Origin: Petrolisthes cinctipes
Lineage: Eukaryota; Arthropoda; Malacostraca; Decapoda; Porcellanidae
Length of the DNA stretch: 64,000 nt
Reading direction: 5' to 3'
Assembly (NCBI GenBank): GCA_033782935.1
Contig: JAWQEG010000171.1
Location: 1-64,000 of the forward strand
In this document: one piece after another, positions 1 through 12,300 of the stretch
How positions within the stretch are numbered: the stretch's first letter is position 1
Layout: each line of letters opens with the position of its first letter
Made by a program: the position numbers and the translations under genes
Notes under the pieces: model-generated
The model's database searches: none
Told to the model about the DNA's origin: nothing
Seen by the model: the letters and a program-made list of their open reading frames with translations, nothing else

Positions 1-600
1 CTCCTCTCCCTACCTACACCAATCCCTTCCCACATAATTTTATACACTCTCTCCTCTCCCTACCTACACCATTTCCCTCCCACACATACACTCTCTCCTC
101 TCCCTATCTACACCATTTCCCTCCCCCACACACGCTCTTTCCTCTCCCTATCTACACCAAAACCCTCCCCCACACACATACACTCTCTCCTCTCCCTACC
201 TACACCAATCCCCTCTCACACACGCATGATAATTATACTCTCTCCACTTCCAACTACACCATTATGTCCCTCCCCCACACACTCACTCTCTCCTCTCCCT
301 ATCTACACCAATCCCCTTTCACACATATACTCTCTCCTCATCCAACAACACCATTAAGTTCCTCAACCACACACTCACTCTCTCCTCTCCCTATCTACAC
401 AATTTACCTGCCCTTCCTCACACTCCTTTCCTCTCCCTATCTACACCATTTCCCTCCCCTTCCTCACACTCCTTTCCTCTCCCTATTTACACCATTATGT
501 CCCTGGCCCTCCTTCTCTCATGCACACATTCTCCTCCCCAACAAACACTCTCTCTCCTCTCCCTACCTACACCAATTTACCCCCCTACACACACACACCT
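1..600. repeat. Pyrimidine-rich tandem array, unit about 60 bp
   Basis: About ten diverged copies of a unit built from CTCTCCTCTCCCTACCTA, CACCATTTCCCTCC and ACACACAC. The array starts before the window. Open frames here (such as 264-644) are artefacts of composition. Confidence 0.85.
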
Positions 601-849
601 CATCTGATGGCATGTTAGAGATGCTTGCCTTGGTGTGGGAGTGACTTACAGTGATGGGATGGGGGCGCCAGGTGTGGGAGACAGACAACAACACAAGGAA
701 GGAAGGCTATAGCTGACTGGCTGGTTGGTTGGCTTGGGGAACAGAACACAGGGAAGGGAAGGGGGCTGGGCTGAAGGGCTCGTCAGTGTGGCTCTAACTC
801 TTGTCGAGGATATACACTTCCTACATCGCTCGCGTCCTCCACCCACTCA

Positions 850-1030
850 CACACACATCCATCTATTCTACCTTCACCAACACATCCATCCTACCTCCAC
901 CACACCTCCATTATCCATCCATCCCACTTCCACTCTCTATCCATCCATCCCTCCTCCACTCTCTATCCATCCATCCCAATTCCACTATCCATCCATCACA
1001 CCTCCACTACTCATCCTTCCCACCTCCACC
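850..1030. repeat. CCAT/CCTCCACT microsatellite-like tract
   Basis: Irregular repeats of CATCCATCC and CTCCACTCTCTAT. Further AC runs lie at about 1219-1230 and 1314-1336, before the innexin start. Nothing else is recognised in 620-1550. Confidence 0.75.
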
Positions 1031-1550
1031 ATCACAACACGCCGCCGTGACACTACAGCCATCTACAGTACAGCAAAAGTTTCATTACCATCAGTGAGGA
1101 CTAAGCGACATTATCACTACTGGGATATACTGTACTGTGTTGTTGTATAGTAGCACACCGATTTCAAGTGAACATATCTCGGCACGACCTCTCTGTTTCA
1201 TAGCGTTGTGTCACACCGGAAAGAACACACACACACACAATATATCTATAAATAAACACTAAAATCTACATAGCGGCACATTCACGTACTCCACCATTAC
1301 GACTGCATAGTTGAACACACACACACACACACACATACACCAAATATTTCCTATAGCATCTCACCGTATACCACCTCACACTCCAGCACTTCACATTCCA
1401 ACCCACGCAACAAACACAACACACACACATTTTCCTCACAATACCCCACACACCCCAATCCTAACCAAATAACACACCTAACAACACAATACACAACAAC
1501 ACCCTTCCCTACCTAACAATTACAAACCTGTACACCACCCAACCACCAAA

Positions 1551-1910
1551 ATGTTTTACATCCTGGGTGACATCAGGGCCTTACTGAGATTAGATCAAAT
1601 CACCATCGACAACATCTTCTTCCGCCTCCACTACAAGGCCACCATGCCCCTCTTGGTCATCTTCAGTTTGTTGATAACCAAGAAACAGTACTTCGGTGAC
1701 CCCATAGACTGCATCGTCGAGCACCTCCCCACAGATATGATTGACAAGTACTGTTGGATTCAGTCGACCTATACGGTGCCCGAGTTGATGGGGGCCAAAG
1801 TAGGGGAGGTAGTGCCACATCCAGGAGTTTATAATGTTCCCCCAGAACGTATGGATTCGGTTCGACATCACAAGTACTATCAGTGGGTGGTGTTGTTCCT
1901 CTTCCTTCAG
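1551..1910 (+). CDS. inx2-like: Innexin exon 1 (residues 1-120)
   Basis: Starts at ATG and encodes the N-terminus, membrane segment 1, extracellular loop 1 with both cysteines, and the start of membrane segment 2 with the YYQW signature. Ends after CAG with donor GTGTGT at 1911, phase 0. Upstream sequence is low-complexity; I see no TATA box or clear 5' UTR exon. Confidence 0.93.
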
Positions 1911-2799
1911 GTGTGTGTATTGCACGAGTGTCAAGTGCACGAGTAAGTGTTGTTATTCATGACAGAGAGAAAAAGATAGAATTTGTGTGTGTGTATGTAG
2001 TGGGAGTGAGTAAGTAAGTAAGTGTTGTGGGGATTTGTTGTGTGTAGTGTAGGAGTGAGTGTTGTTATTGATGTTGGTGAATTTAGTGAGAGAGAGAGTG
2101 TGTATGTGTGTGTGTATTGGGAGTGAGTAAGTGTTGTGGGGATTTGTTGTGTGTAGTGTAGGAGTGAGTGTCGTTGATGTGTGTGTGTGTGTGTGTATTT
2201 GGTTTGGTCAAATAAAATATACCCAAAATTTAACTTTGACACACATGTATAGACAAATAACTGATACACATAATATGACATACCCTGGCTACCTCTTACA
2301 CCTCCAATGTATGTCAGGAAACAGAACCAATGAAAAAATATAATGGTATCCTGTTGCTAGAAATTGTTTGGAGAAATCAGTTGCTCCAGATTTTCCACCA
2401 ACACTCTGTACTATAAAATTATTTCTACTTACTTGAGATATCGCCTGGAATGTGATAGAGTAACTTCCCCACCCACACGTGCCTTGCTACACCGGAGATG
2501 CCGCGTGTGTGTGTCAGAAGTGTATGTGTGTGTGAGTCTGTTATGTATATGTGTGTGTGTGTGTAGGTGAATATGTTTGTGAATGTGGTTGTGTGTGTAC
2601 ATGTTTTTATGTATACATTTGGAGTGTGTGTGTGTGATTGTGTGTGTCAGAAGGAGTTTGTGTGTGTGAGAAGGAGGAAAGGAGATAAAGAAGGTTTTCT
2701 ATTGGTACCGTATGTTACAGTCCGAGATGCTATGTGTGTGTGTGTGACAGAGGGAATGATAGGGAGATTGCTAAAGAAGGCGGTGTTATGGTATGTTAC

Positions 2800-2865
<66 letters not shown>

Positions 2866-4969
2866 GGCATAAGTAGAAACTGAAGGGTGTCTGTGATGTG
2901 TCCAGGGAAACATATAAGGCGCCACAAGAACACCCTCACATGAACCGACATTAAGGACACTGTCTGTGTTCGTGTATGATAAATTAGAGGCTTCTGAATC
3001 CTCCTGACCATTCCAATAAACAATTTCCTTCCATATAGGTGTGTGTGTGTGTTTCGTGGCATTATTTGAAGGACTCATATACCTTCAATTATCTGACTAC
3101 ATCACAGGGTCCCTTCATTAGCTTTTTGCATCTATCTACATTTAATTTTATACTCTGTCATTATTTTACATACAAACACTGGACGAAAGAATAATGCCTT
3201 CCCAATTAAGTTAAGGGCCCTGTGATCGTGTATGAAAATTGGAGGTCTGATTCCTCCTGACCATGCCACGAAACAACCTCCTTCCATATAGGTGTGTGTG
3301 TTTCGTGGCAATATTTGAAGGACTCATTTATCTCCAATTTTCTGACTACATCACTGGGTCCTCTAATGGGAGGTTCTCCTGTTGATGAATTGGAAAGTTT
3401 CTGATTCCTCCAAAGTATGCCACGAAACAGATCCTTTTATTAGTACCATTAGTACCATCTGTTTTCTGGAAAATAGTTTGGAGGAATCAGTAGCCTTCCA
3501 ATAGGCGAGCCCACACTTTGAGTGATGTTGCCAAATGGTGATCTATTTTTTATTTGCGACCTTTTAAGTGCTGGACATGGGTAACTCAGTTAAATTTCAT
3601 ACCTTATTTTACACTAGAAAATTAGCGTTCTAGTTCACGACCTTTTACTTAAATGTATAAAAAAATACATACTTTTGTGTTTTCGCATAATATATGCTGA
3701 ATATACTATATTTTTCATATAAATTAGTAAATAATAAAAGTCGAAATGTGTGCATTAAGCGGCTTTCATGAACTGCATGAGTATAACAGCCTACAAATAT
3801 TAACAATTGTATTTAGCATGACCCATACCATAAAGCGGAAAATGTTGAAATGCCATATTTTCACATTTATTAGCATTAGAAATATGCATACCTTGCGCTG
3901 GCAGGGCCTCCATGAGCTCCGAAAATATTACCCTAGAATCGAGCCAGTTTTACCCTAAATTACTATGTATTACCCTAAAAAATCGGCAACATCGTAACTT
4001 TGAATAATGTAATGCATTATTACACAGTCATTTAGGATCATATATAAGAAAAAACTAAAATAAATTCTATTTGTAAAGATCATCATGTTTATCAGTGAAA
4101 GAAAATAAACTTACGGTATCTGGGTTATGCCCCAATACACTGTATTATGGATAATTTGATGGGTTCAGCAAAATTGTAAAGCAACGTAAATATGTAGCCT
4201 CAGTATTAATTAACTTTCAACTTTCTTTTCATGTCTACAACCGCTTTGTGTACTATTCTTAATTTTCGATAGATTTTGACATATAAAATATGTTTTGCCT
4301 ATGAATTACCCTAAAATTACCCCAAATTAAGCCTTACCCTAAACACTACCCTAAAGAGGATCTAATTACCCTAGTTTAGGGTATTTTACCCTAAAATGGA
4401 AGCACTGGGTACTGGGTTGGTTTGTTTACGTGTTGCTGCAGCAGCGGAGACCGTATCGTATGGACACCAATATATTATCAACATCTTATTGTGATTTAGT
4501 ACTGTTACTATCATTGACGACGTAAAATGTAAAATAAAATTATAAAAGGCCTGTATAAGTTTGTATATCATTCTAATTTTGTTATCTTTGCGTATAATCG
4601 GACTAAAAAGCCTCTTCTGAAATAATAGGAGATATATTTTTATTCATGGCTGTATTCGTATGAAAATAAGTCCAAGATAAGTTAAAAATATGTAAAAAAT
4701 ATTGAATAAGTTATAATAAGTCGTTCCACAATAGGAAGCCCAGTACAACTTTGCCCGACATAGGACATTTTTTGCAGCCTAGAAATCGCCATCAAAATGC
4801 CGTTTGGCAACTCGTATTAAAGTGTGGGCTCGCCTATTCACCAACAAAAGAACCTTTCCTTAACTTTTATTAATTCCCCGTTACACCCACCCGATTTTTA
4901 TAATAATAATAATATAGAAAGAGAAAAGAGCAAAGGTTGAGCTTGCTACTCTCCAATATTATTCATCGC

Positions 4970-5003
<34 letters not shown>

Positions 5004-6320
5004 AGAGAGGTGTGAGTGTACTTCAGTGTGGAACAAAGGATTATGGTGGGCGTGTGGTGATGGTGAATGCTAAGAATATGAAGGTGTGTGTGTGTGTGTG
5101 TGTTGGGGGAGGGGGTGGAGTTGGAAGTGGGAATGGGGTTAATGTTGATGAATGCAAAGGACTTATGTGCGTGTGGTGTGGGGGTTGGGGGCTTGTTGTT
5201 GGATGTGGGGGTGGTGGTCGTGGTAGGGGAGGGGTGTTGTGTGTTGAAAGGAACCCTGTGTGTGATGTAGTCAGAAAATTTTATGAGTTATACGAGTCCT
5301 TCAAATATTGCCACGAAGCACACACACCTATATGGAAGGAGCTTGTTTCATGGCGTGGTCAGGAGGAATCACAAGCCACCGTGCAGTTTTCATTATAATC
5401 ACAGGGTCCTTAAGGTTAGGGTGGGGGGTGGGGAGGGATGTTGGATGAAGGGATTAAGGTTAGGGGGGGGGTGAGGAGGGGTGTTGGATGAAGGGATTAA
5501 GATTGGGGTGGGGGGTGAGGAGGGGTGTTGGATGAAGGGATTAAGGTTGGGGTGGGGAGGAATGTTGGATGAAGGGATTAAGGTTGGGGTGGGGGGTGAG
5601 GAGGGATGTTGGATGAAGGGATTAAGGTTGGGGTGGGGGGTGAGGAGGGATGTTGGATGAAAGGGATTAAGGTTGGGGTGGGGGGTTAGGAGGGGTGTTG
5701 GATGAAGGGATTAAGGTTGGGGTGGGGGGTGAGGAGGGGTGTTGGAGGAAGGGATTAAGGTTGGGGTGGGGGGTGAGGAGGGGTGTTGGATGAAGGGATT
5801 AAGGTTGGGGTGGGGGGTGAGGAGGGGTGTTGGATGAAGGGGTGTTGGATGAAGGGATTAAGGTTAGGGTGGGGGGTGAGGAGGGGTGTTGGATGAAAGG
5901 GATTAAGGTTAGGGTGGAGGTCGGGGAGGGAAGGGGAGGTATTGTGTTGAGGGTGGGATTGGGGGTGAAGGGGGGGGGGGGTGATGGTGATTGAGGTGGT
6001 AGTGGTGAATGCTAAGGAGGGGTTGCGTGTGGATTGGGGTGGAGGTGCGGGTTGAAATTGGAGGATGGGCGGAAGAGATGGTGTGTGTGTGTGGTGGGGT
6101 CGGAAGAGGGGATGTGTGTGTGTGTAGTTGGAGGTGGGGCTGGGATGGGGGTAGGGGGTGGATATAGGGGTGGGGGGTGTTGGTAGAAGAGATGTTGGTG
6201 GGGTTATGGTGTTATGAGGGGGTGTTAATGGAAGTGGGGTTGGGGGTAGTTGTGTTGTGGTGAGGGAAGGAACAGACCCCGAGGCCCCGGATGTGGTGAA
6301 CTCATCATAAAGAAGGTAAT

Positions 6321-6355
<35 letters not shown>

Positions 6356-9300
6356 TGCATGTGTGCATGCGTGCGTGCTTGAGTGCGTGTGCATTCGTCC
6401 GTGCGTGCGTGTGTGTGTGTGTGTATCCGTATGTGTGTGTGTATATGTAGTACGTATGTGTGTGTGAGCGTGTGTGCATGTGTATGTATTACTTGTGTGT
6501 GTATGTAGTACGCATGTGTGTGTGTGCATTTGTCTGTGCGAGCGCGTATGTATATGAGCGTATGTTTATGTGTGTGCATTTGTCTGTATATGTGTATAAT
6601 TTATTCCATACCACAACCCCTGGACTATAGACTGTCAGTAGTAACCTAGCCTTTAACTAATGAATGGTCCTGATCACAATACAGAGTCGATCTTCCTACC
6701 CACGTGATGTAGTCAGAATATTGGAGGTTAGTGAGTACTTCAAACATTGCCACGAAACACACACACCTATATGGAAGGAACTTGTTTTGTGGCATAGTTA
6801 GGAGGAATCAGAAGCCACCAGATCTCATACACGTTCACAGGGTCCTTAATTAAGTTTTGTCACACTAGATGGAGACAGTGGAGATTAATTAAAGGTGTTG
6901 GTGCATATTTTATTTATTTGTTTTACATTATTGCTTAACTGGATGACATTTATTTATTTATTCAGTTATTATTTTTATATTTATTTTTTGATTGATTACC
7001 TGGTGAAAATCTATTGGCTCCCTTATTATATTTTCATTCCTCGTGTTGTTGTTTTTTCGGTTTTAAGTGGGGAAATTTTGTGTTGGTAAATCTGGAGCAA
7101 CTGAATCCTCCACACTATTCCAAGCAACAGAACACCATTATTTTTGCTTTTCTGGTTCTGTTTCCTGGCATACTTTGGAGGAATCAAGGCACTCCAATGT
7201 AACAAAAGAGGATTACCCCTTTAATGTAATGGAATCCAGGGTAAATGACACCAGGTATTTACACAACTATTTACTGGCTGCAATATACAGTCTACCTCAC
7301 TCACTCATAGCAGGTAGGAGGGAGGAATGAAGGGAGTGAGGGAGGGATAGGTATACGAAGGAGGAATGAAGGAAGGGAGGGATAGGTATACGAAGGAGGG
7401 AGGGAGGGATAGGTATACGAAGGAGGAATGAAGGAAGGGAGGGATAGGTATACGGATGAGGGATGAAGGGAGGGACAGGTAGGAAGGAGGGAGGGAGGGA
7501 AGGAGTAGACAGCAGAGGGAGGGAGGGAGCGACGAGGGATAGGTAGGAGGGAGGGGGGATAGATAGAGGGAGGGAGTGTGGGAGAGACAGGTAGGCGGAG
7601 GAGGGAGGGAGTGTGGAGGGCCAGGAACAGGAAAGAGAAGTGAGTGAGGGAGGGTGAGAGCAGGGATAGGAAGGAGGAGGAGAAGGGTGGAAGGGAGCGA
7701 CGAGGGATAGAGGGAGGGACGGGGTAGCCAGACAAGGACGAAGAAGAGGGTAAAGAGGGAGGGAGGGAAGGAGTAGGAAGAGAGGGAGGGAGGGAGAGAG
7801 GGAAAGAGGGAAGGAGTAGGAAGAGAAGGAGGGAGTAGGGAGAGGCAGGGAGTGAGAGAGTATGGGGGAGGGAAGGAGGGAGAGGCAGGGAGTGAGGGAG
7901 TATGGGGGAGGGAAGGAGGGAGAGGCAGGGAGTGAGGGAGGGAGGAGGTCACCAACACCCACATTGTATACGCTTGCCACAGCTGCTGCCTCAACTTGCA
8001 ACCACTCCCATCACGAGTTTCTTTCCATCACACCAAACACCAAGTATCTACAACATCAACGACCACCATCTCAAATAGTCAACACAACATCTCAAATAGT
8101 CACACAACATTTCATAATATATTCAACACAACATCTCAAATAGTCAACACAACACCTCAAATAGTCAACTCAACACCTGAAATAGTCAACACAACATCTC
8201 AAATAGTTAAATCAATATCTCAAATAGTCAACACAACATCTCAAATAGTCAACACAACATCTCAAATAGTCAATACAGATGTTCAAATAGTTAAAGCAAT
8301 ATCTCAAATAGTCAACACAACATCTCAAATATTTAGCACAACATCTGATCAACACAACATTTTTAATACTCAACACCACATTTTAAATATTCATCACAAT
8401 ATGATCAACACAACACCTGAAATAGTCAACTCAACACCTGAAATAGTCAACTCAACACCTGAAATAGTCAACACAACATCTGATAATAAATTCAACACAA
8501 CTTTTCAACTATTCAATACAAGTACAGTCCCGATCCATAATGAATATCCAGGTGTGCTTCGAACAGACTTTATATAAGTCACACAACCCAGATTTTTTTA
8601 ACATTATCCGATGGACTATTATCTGATGATGGAGTGTTAAGAACCCGGTGACCGCGTATGAAAATTTGAGGCTTCTGATTCCTCTTGACCATGCCACGAA
8701 ACAAGCTACTTTCATATAGGTTGTGTTTAGTGGCAATATTTGAAGAACTATCTGACCTCCAATTTTCTGACTGCATCACAGGGTCCCTTAAACGAGCTCC
8801 AAGCAAGTACACTCGTGATACGTAATCCCTGACCAGAGACGAACGGCAGGCACCACACACACACACCCTGCATTCCAACTCAGCCTCTATAGGTGTACTG
8901 GAAGGGGAAATGAGCAATACCAGGCGATTCGAAGCTTTCTGATCCTCACAATCTGGTCAGAAATTTTGTATCACGAGTGTACTATCAAAGACAAAACTCG
9001 TGTCGCTGTCTTGTCCAATGATTTAATATAATTTGTGAAACATAATGAAAATCCCACCATAGTAACATTCGTGCCCAGTATGGTTAGTCCTCTACCATAT
9101 ACTTTCACGACACGAGTTTTGTCTTTGATAGTTGGTATGATACAGGATACTCGTTGTAATTGGTTCACTGGTATGTCAGATGATTCCAAACTTCAACAAG
9201 ACCTGGATTCTTATTATGTATCGTGATTGTATGGTTGGTCACTGGAATTCTTACACAGGCTATATGGAAAGAGAGGTGGTCATTGATTATTCGGGAAGTA

Positions 9301-12300
9301 CTACAATGCATGGTCTGCCAATTGCCTCGGTGATTACCAAAACAACAAACTTAATATTAATAATAATGTTGAATTGCAGTTACGTAGTCTGACATTTTCT
9401 ATATGTTGTAAACCCTCGAAAACAACAACAGCGTGTGTACGAATTCTTGAGGCCAACAATACATAGAACAGAACGGCAATATACAGTATAGTGCGATTAT
9501 TACTACAGGCTAAAATGCACAGAATCAATTTAAAGCAATGTTATGTCCCTATAAACAAGTTTGACGGACATTCTTGTCTTTATAAGTTGGAGATAAGTAC
9601 AGCCGGCGGCAAAAGTCCGGTCACCACATCTGCCAGGTCATGAAGTTCATTATGGAAGTATGTGCTTCACAGACTCGTAAATTGAAAAACCATATAATTT
9701 TGTCATTTGTAATGTTGTATAGTGAATGTGTTTGTTTAATTATTATGCTTTATGTTATCCTTCAAGAAGCGAGTGAGTGAGACGACACTCTAAAGCAAAG
9801 TTAACCAATAGTCGTGAAGGGACGGGTATGTGTATGTGGAGGCTGGAGGTATGTAAGGGTTGTTGCTTGCTGCTGTGTTCGTGTCAGAGTCATTCCGCTG
9901 CGTCATGCCCCCACGTCACGGCCATAAATATATTTTGTTGAAGGTGAAGCAACAATGAGCATTTTATGTTATTATCATCATTATTACAATCATCATTACC
10001 CTTTATTCAAGGTGTGTGGAGGCTCTAGCAACAGTGCAGGAACCCTGACAGGCAAGGGGTCCTGTTCTGAGGTTATTTGAACCTTTGGTGGAGTCATTGT
10101 TAGAGAGCAGGGTCCCCCCCCCCCTCACTCCCCCCCCGTTCCCAGTATCGTAGGGGATACGAGGCTGACTGCACCATAGCAAGAATGGTGGGCGATGGGG
10201 ACGCCATTTTACTACGCCAATATTTTATGTACAGCTGCCTAAAGGTCCTTCTTTACCCCCCGTTTTGTGTCTGGCGTAGATGTGGCAGCGTAACAATATT
10301 CGAATTACACTTATGAATGAGACCAATCATTCTGTACTGTAACAGATGAATCATCCTGTACCGTATCAGATGTGATCCGAACGTGTCCAACTGTACCACA
10401 TGTCCTCCACAGCCACTGCAGAGGGTAAAGAAGAACCTTAAGGCAACTGTACACACGATAAAACAAATCTATTGGTGCAGTTCTCGTGTGAAATATTGTC
10501 ACACTTCGGACGATGATTGCTGAAAAATAGTTTGTATATTCCCGGGGCATCATGAGCTGTGCCCATCATGTACAGAATCATCACATTTCTCCTACTCCAT
10601 AATTTTTTATATCGTGTGTGTATCATGGTACACAAAAGTGAGTTCCCTCAGCCAGCTAACACTGCATTACCCCTTAACGGAAAACCTTTTAAATTAGGGT
10701 ATCCTTGATAAAGTTAGTTGGGAATTCCCCCCTTTGTTATAGATACACGCTAGTTGGTGGTAAATCTGTAGCAGCTGATTCCCCCCCTCATTGTTCCAAG
10801 CAACAGGTCACCATTAATTTTGTTCTTTTGGTTCTGTTTCCTGGCATACTTTGAAGGAATCGAGGCACTCTAACGAACCAAATATATACTGTCCCCGTAA
10901 TATTGAGATCTGGTCTGTGTACCAGTGAGAGGCTATGAAAGGAAATGTAAAAATTACTTAACATACATACACATATATATAATTCTTTACTCCACAATCA
11001 CATTTAGTGTATGAAAAATATTAACGAGAGTGTGGCGTTGCAGGCCGGAATGTTCTATATGCCTCGGTACATCTGGAAGCGGTGGGAAGCAGGTCGTGTG
11101 GAGAGGCTGGTGTGTGAGCTGTACCGTCCCATAGTGTCCCAGGAGAAGAAACAACAGCGCATCGCATTAGCAGTCGAGTACTTCTCCCGTTACTTCCACC
11201 TGCACAACCTCTACATCTACCAATTCATTACCTGCGAGATTTTCAACCTTTTGAACGTAGTGGGACAAATCTACCTCACGGACAGGTGCAGTTGTAAGCA
11301 GATTTTGTTGTGTTAATTAAAGGGATATATACAGTGTTAGTGTTGAATTTTGTTGTGTACAATATAGTGTAGTATAGTATAGGGGTACATAGTATAGTGT
11401 TGGTGGTAAATTTATTTTGTGTTAAAGTTACAGCCACAATTAAATATCTACCGACACTTTTCTTCCATCGTAGTAAACATCTTGGTAGTAAAGAACAACA
11501 CATGTATGATCTTACAGCACCTCAATGATAATTATAATTGAGGGGGTTGAGTTGACGTAAGATGTTGTTGTATGGTTTTATTTTGATATGATATTGATTT
11601 ATTTGTACGATGGAAGGAAAGTGTTGGTGGTTATTTGATTATGGCTGTGTACATAGGGTAGAGTTGGAGGTAGATTTTGTTGTGTTAATTAAAAGGGTAT
11701 AGAGTGTAGTGTTGGTTAGTGATAGATATTGTTGTGTTAAGTGTGTATAGTATAGCGTTAGTGGTATATTAAGTTAAGAGGGTATAGTATAGTATATTTT
11801 ATTGTGTTAAGAAGATGGTATAGTGTTGGTGGTAAAATGTTGTGTAAAATAGGGGCATAATTTTGTTTTTTTATCATACTACTTCCCTTGCTGCTTCTGA
11901 TGTTGTTGTTGGTGCTTCTACCGCTACTTCTTTTATTTGTTATCATACTGCTTTACTTGCTTATTCTGTTGTTATTGGCTATTATGCTGCTTTTCTTGCT
12001 TGCTACTTCTGTTATTGTTATTTATTTTTCTGCTTCCGTTGTTCCTGTTGGTGCTTCTGTTACTTCAGCTAATAACAATACAGTACTTCCAGTGATGGTC
12101 GTGCTAGTACTGTTGTTGTGAAGTGAATGGTATAGCTGCTAAGGGGGATGTTTTGTGTTGGTAATTCTGGAGCAACTGAAGCCTCCAAACTATTCCAAGC
12201 CACAGGACACTATTATATTTGCACTTGTGGTCCTGTTTCCTAGCATAGTTTGTTGGAGGAATCAAGGCACTCCAATGTATCCAAAAAGAATTACCGTACC

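Larger units (their letters stand above)
8523..9230. mobile_element. TA-target foldback (family T3) with two nested insertions
   Basis: Left end TACAGTCCCGATCCATAAT with ATCCAGGTGTGCTTCGAA. Right end GACCTGGATTCTTATTATG with CGTGATTGTA. Family A (8637-8791) and a small foldback (8981-9132) lie inside. Related copies: 15812-15982, 39197-39367, 47141-47302. Confidence 0.7.

Noticed and set aside
264..1150. Open frames rich in Ser/Pro/His/Thr near the window start
   Set aside because: They follow the pyrimidine-rich tandem repeat and have no domain or splice support.
1590..1940. 116-codon - strand frame across innexin exon 1
   Set aside because: Antisense of a well-supported exon; no motif of its own.
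3928..4396. TTACCCTAA motifs as an internal telomere tract
   Set aside because: Scattered and not tandem; the unit is not the arthropod TTAGG; they lie inside a transposon.
5403..5935. CRISPR-like regular array
   Set aside because: Units are contiguous with no unique spacers, in a eukaryotic intron; it is a minisatellite.
5755..6579. 274-codon - strand frame and its neighbours
   Set aside because: Made of minisatellite and GT repeats translated antisense (NLNPFIQHPSSPPTP, THTHTH); composition only.
7297..8001. Pro/Ser-rich - strand frames of 144-234 codons
   Set aside because: Antisense of the purine tract; all three frames are open, as expected from composition.
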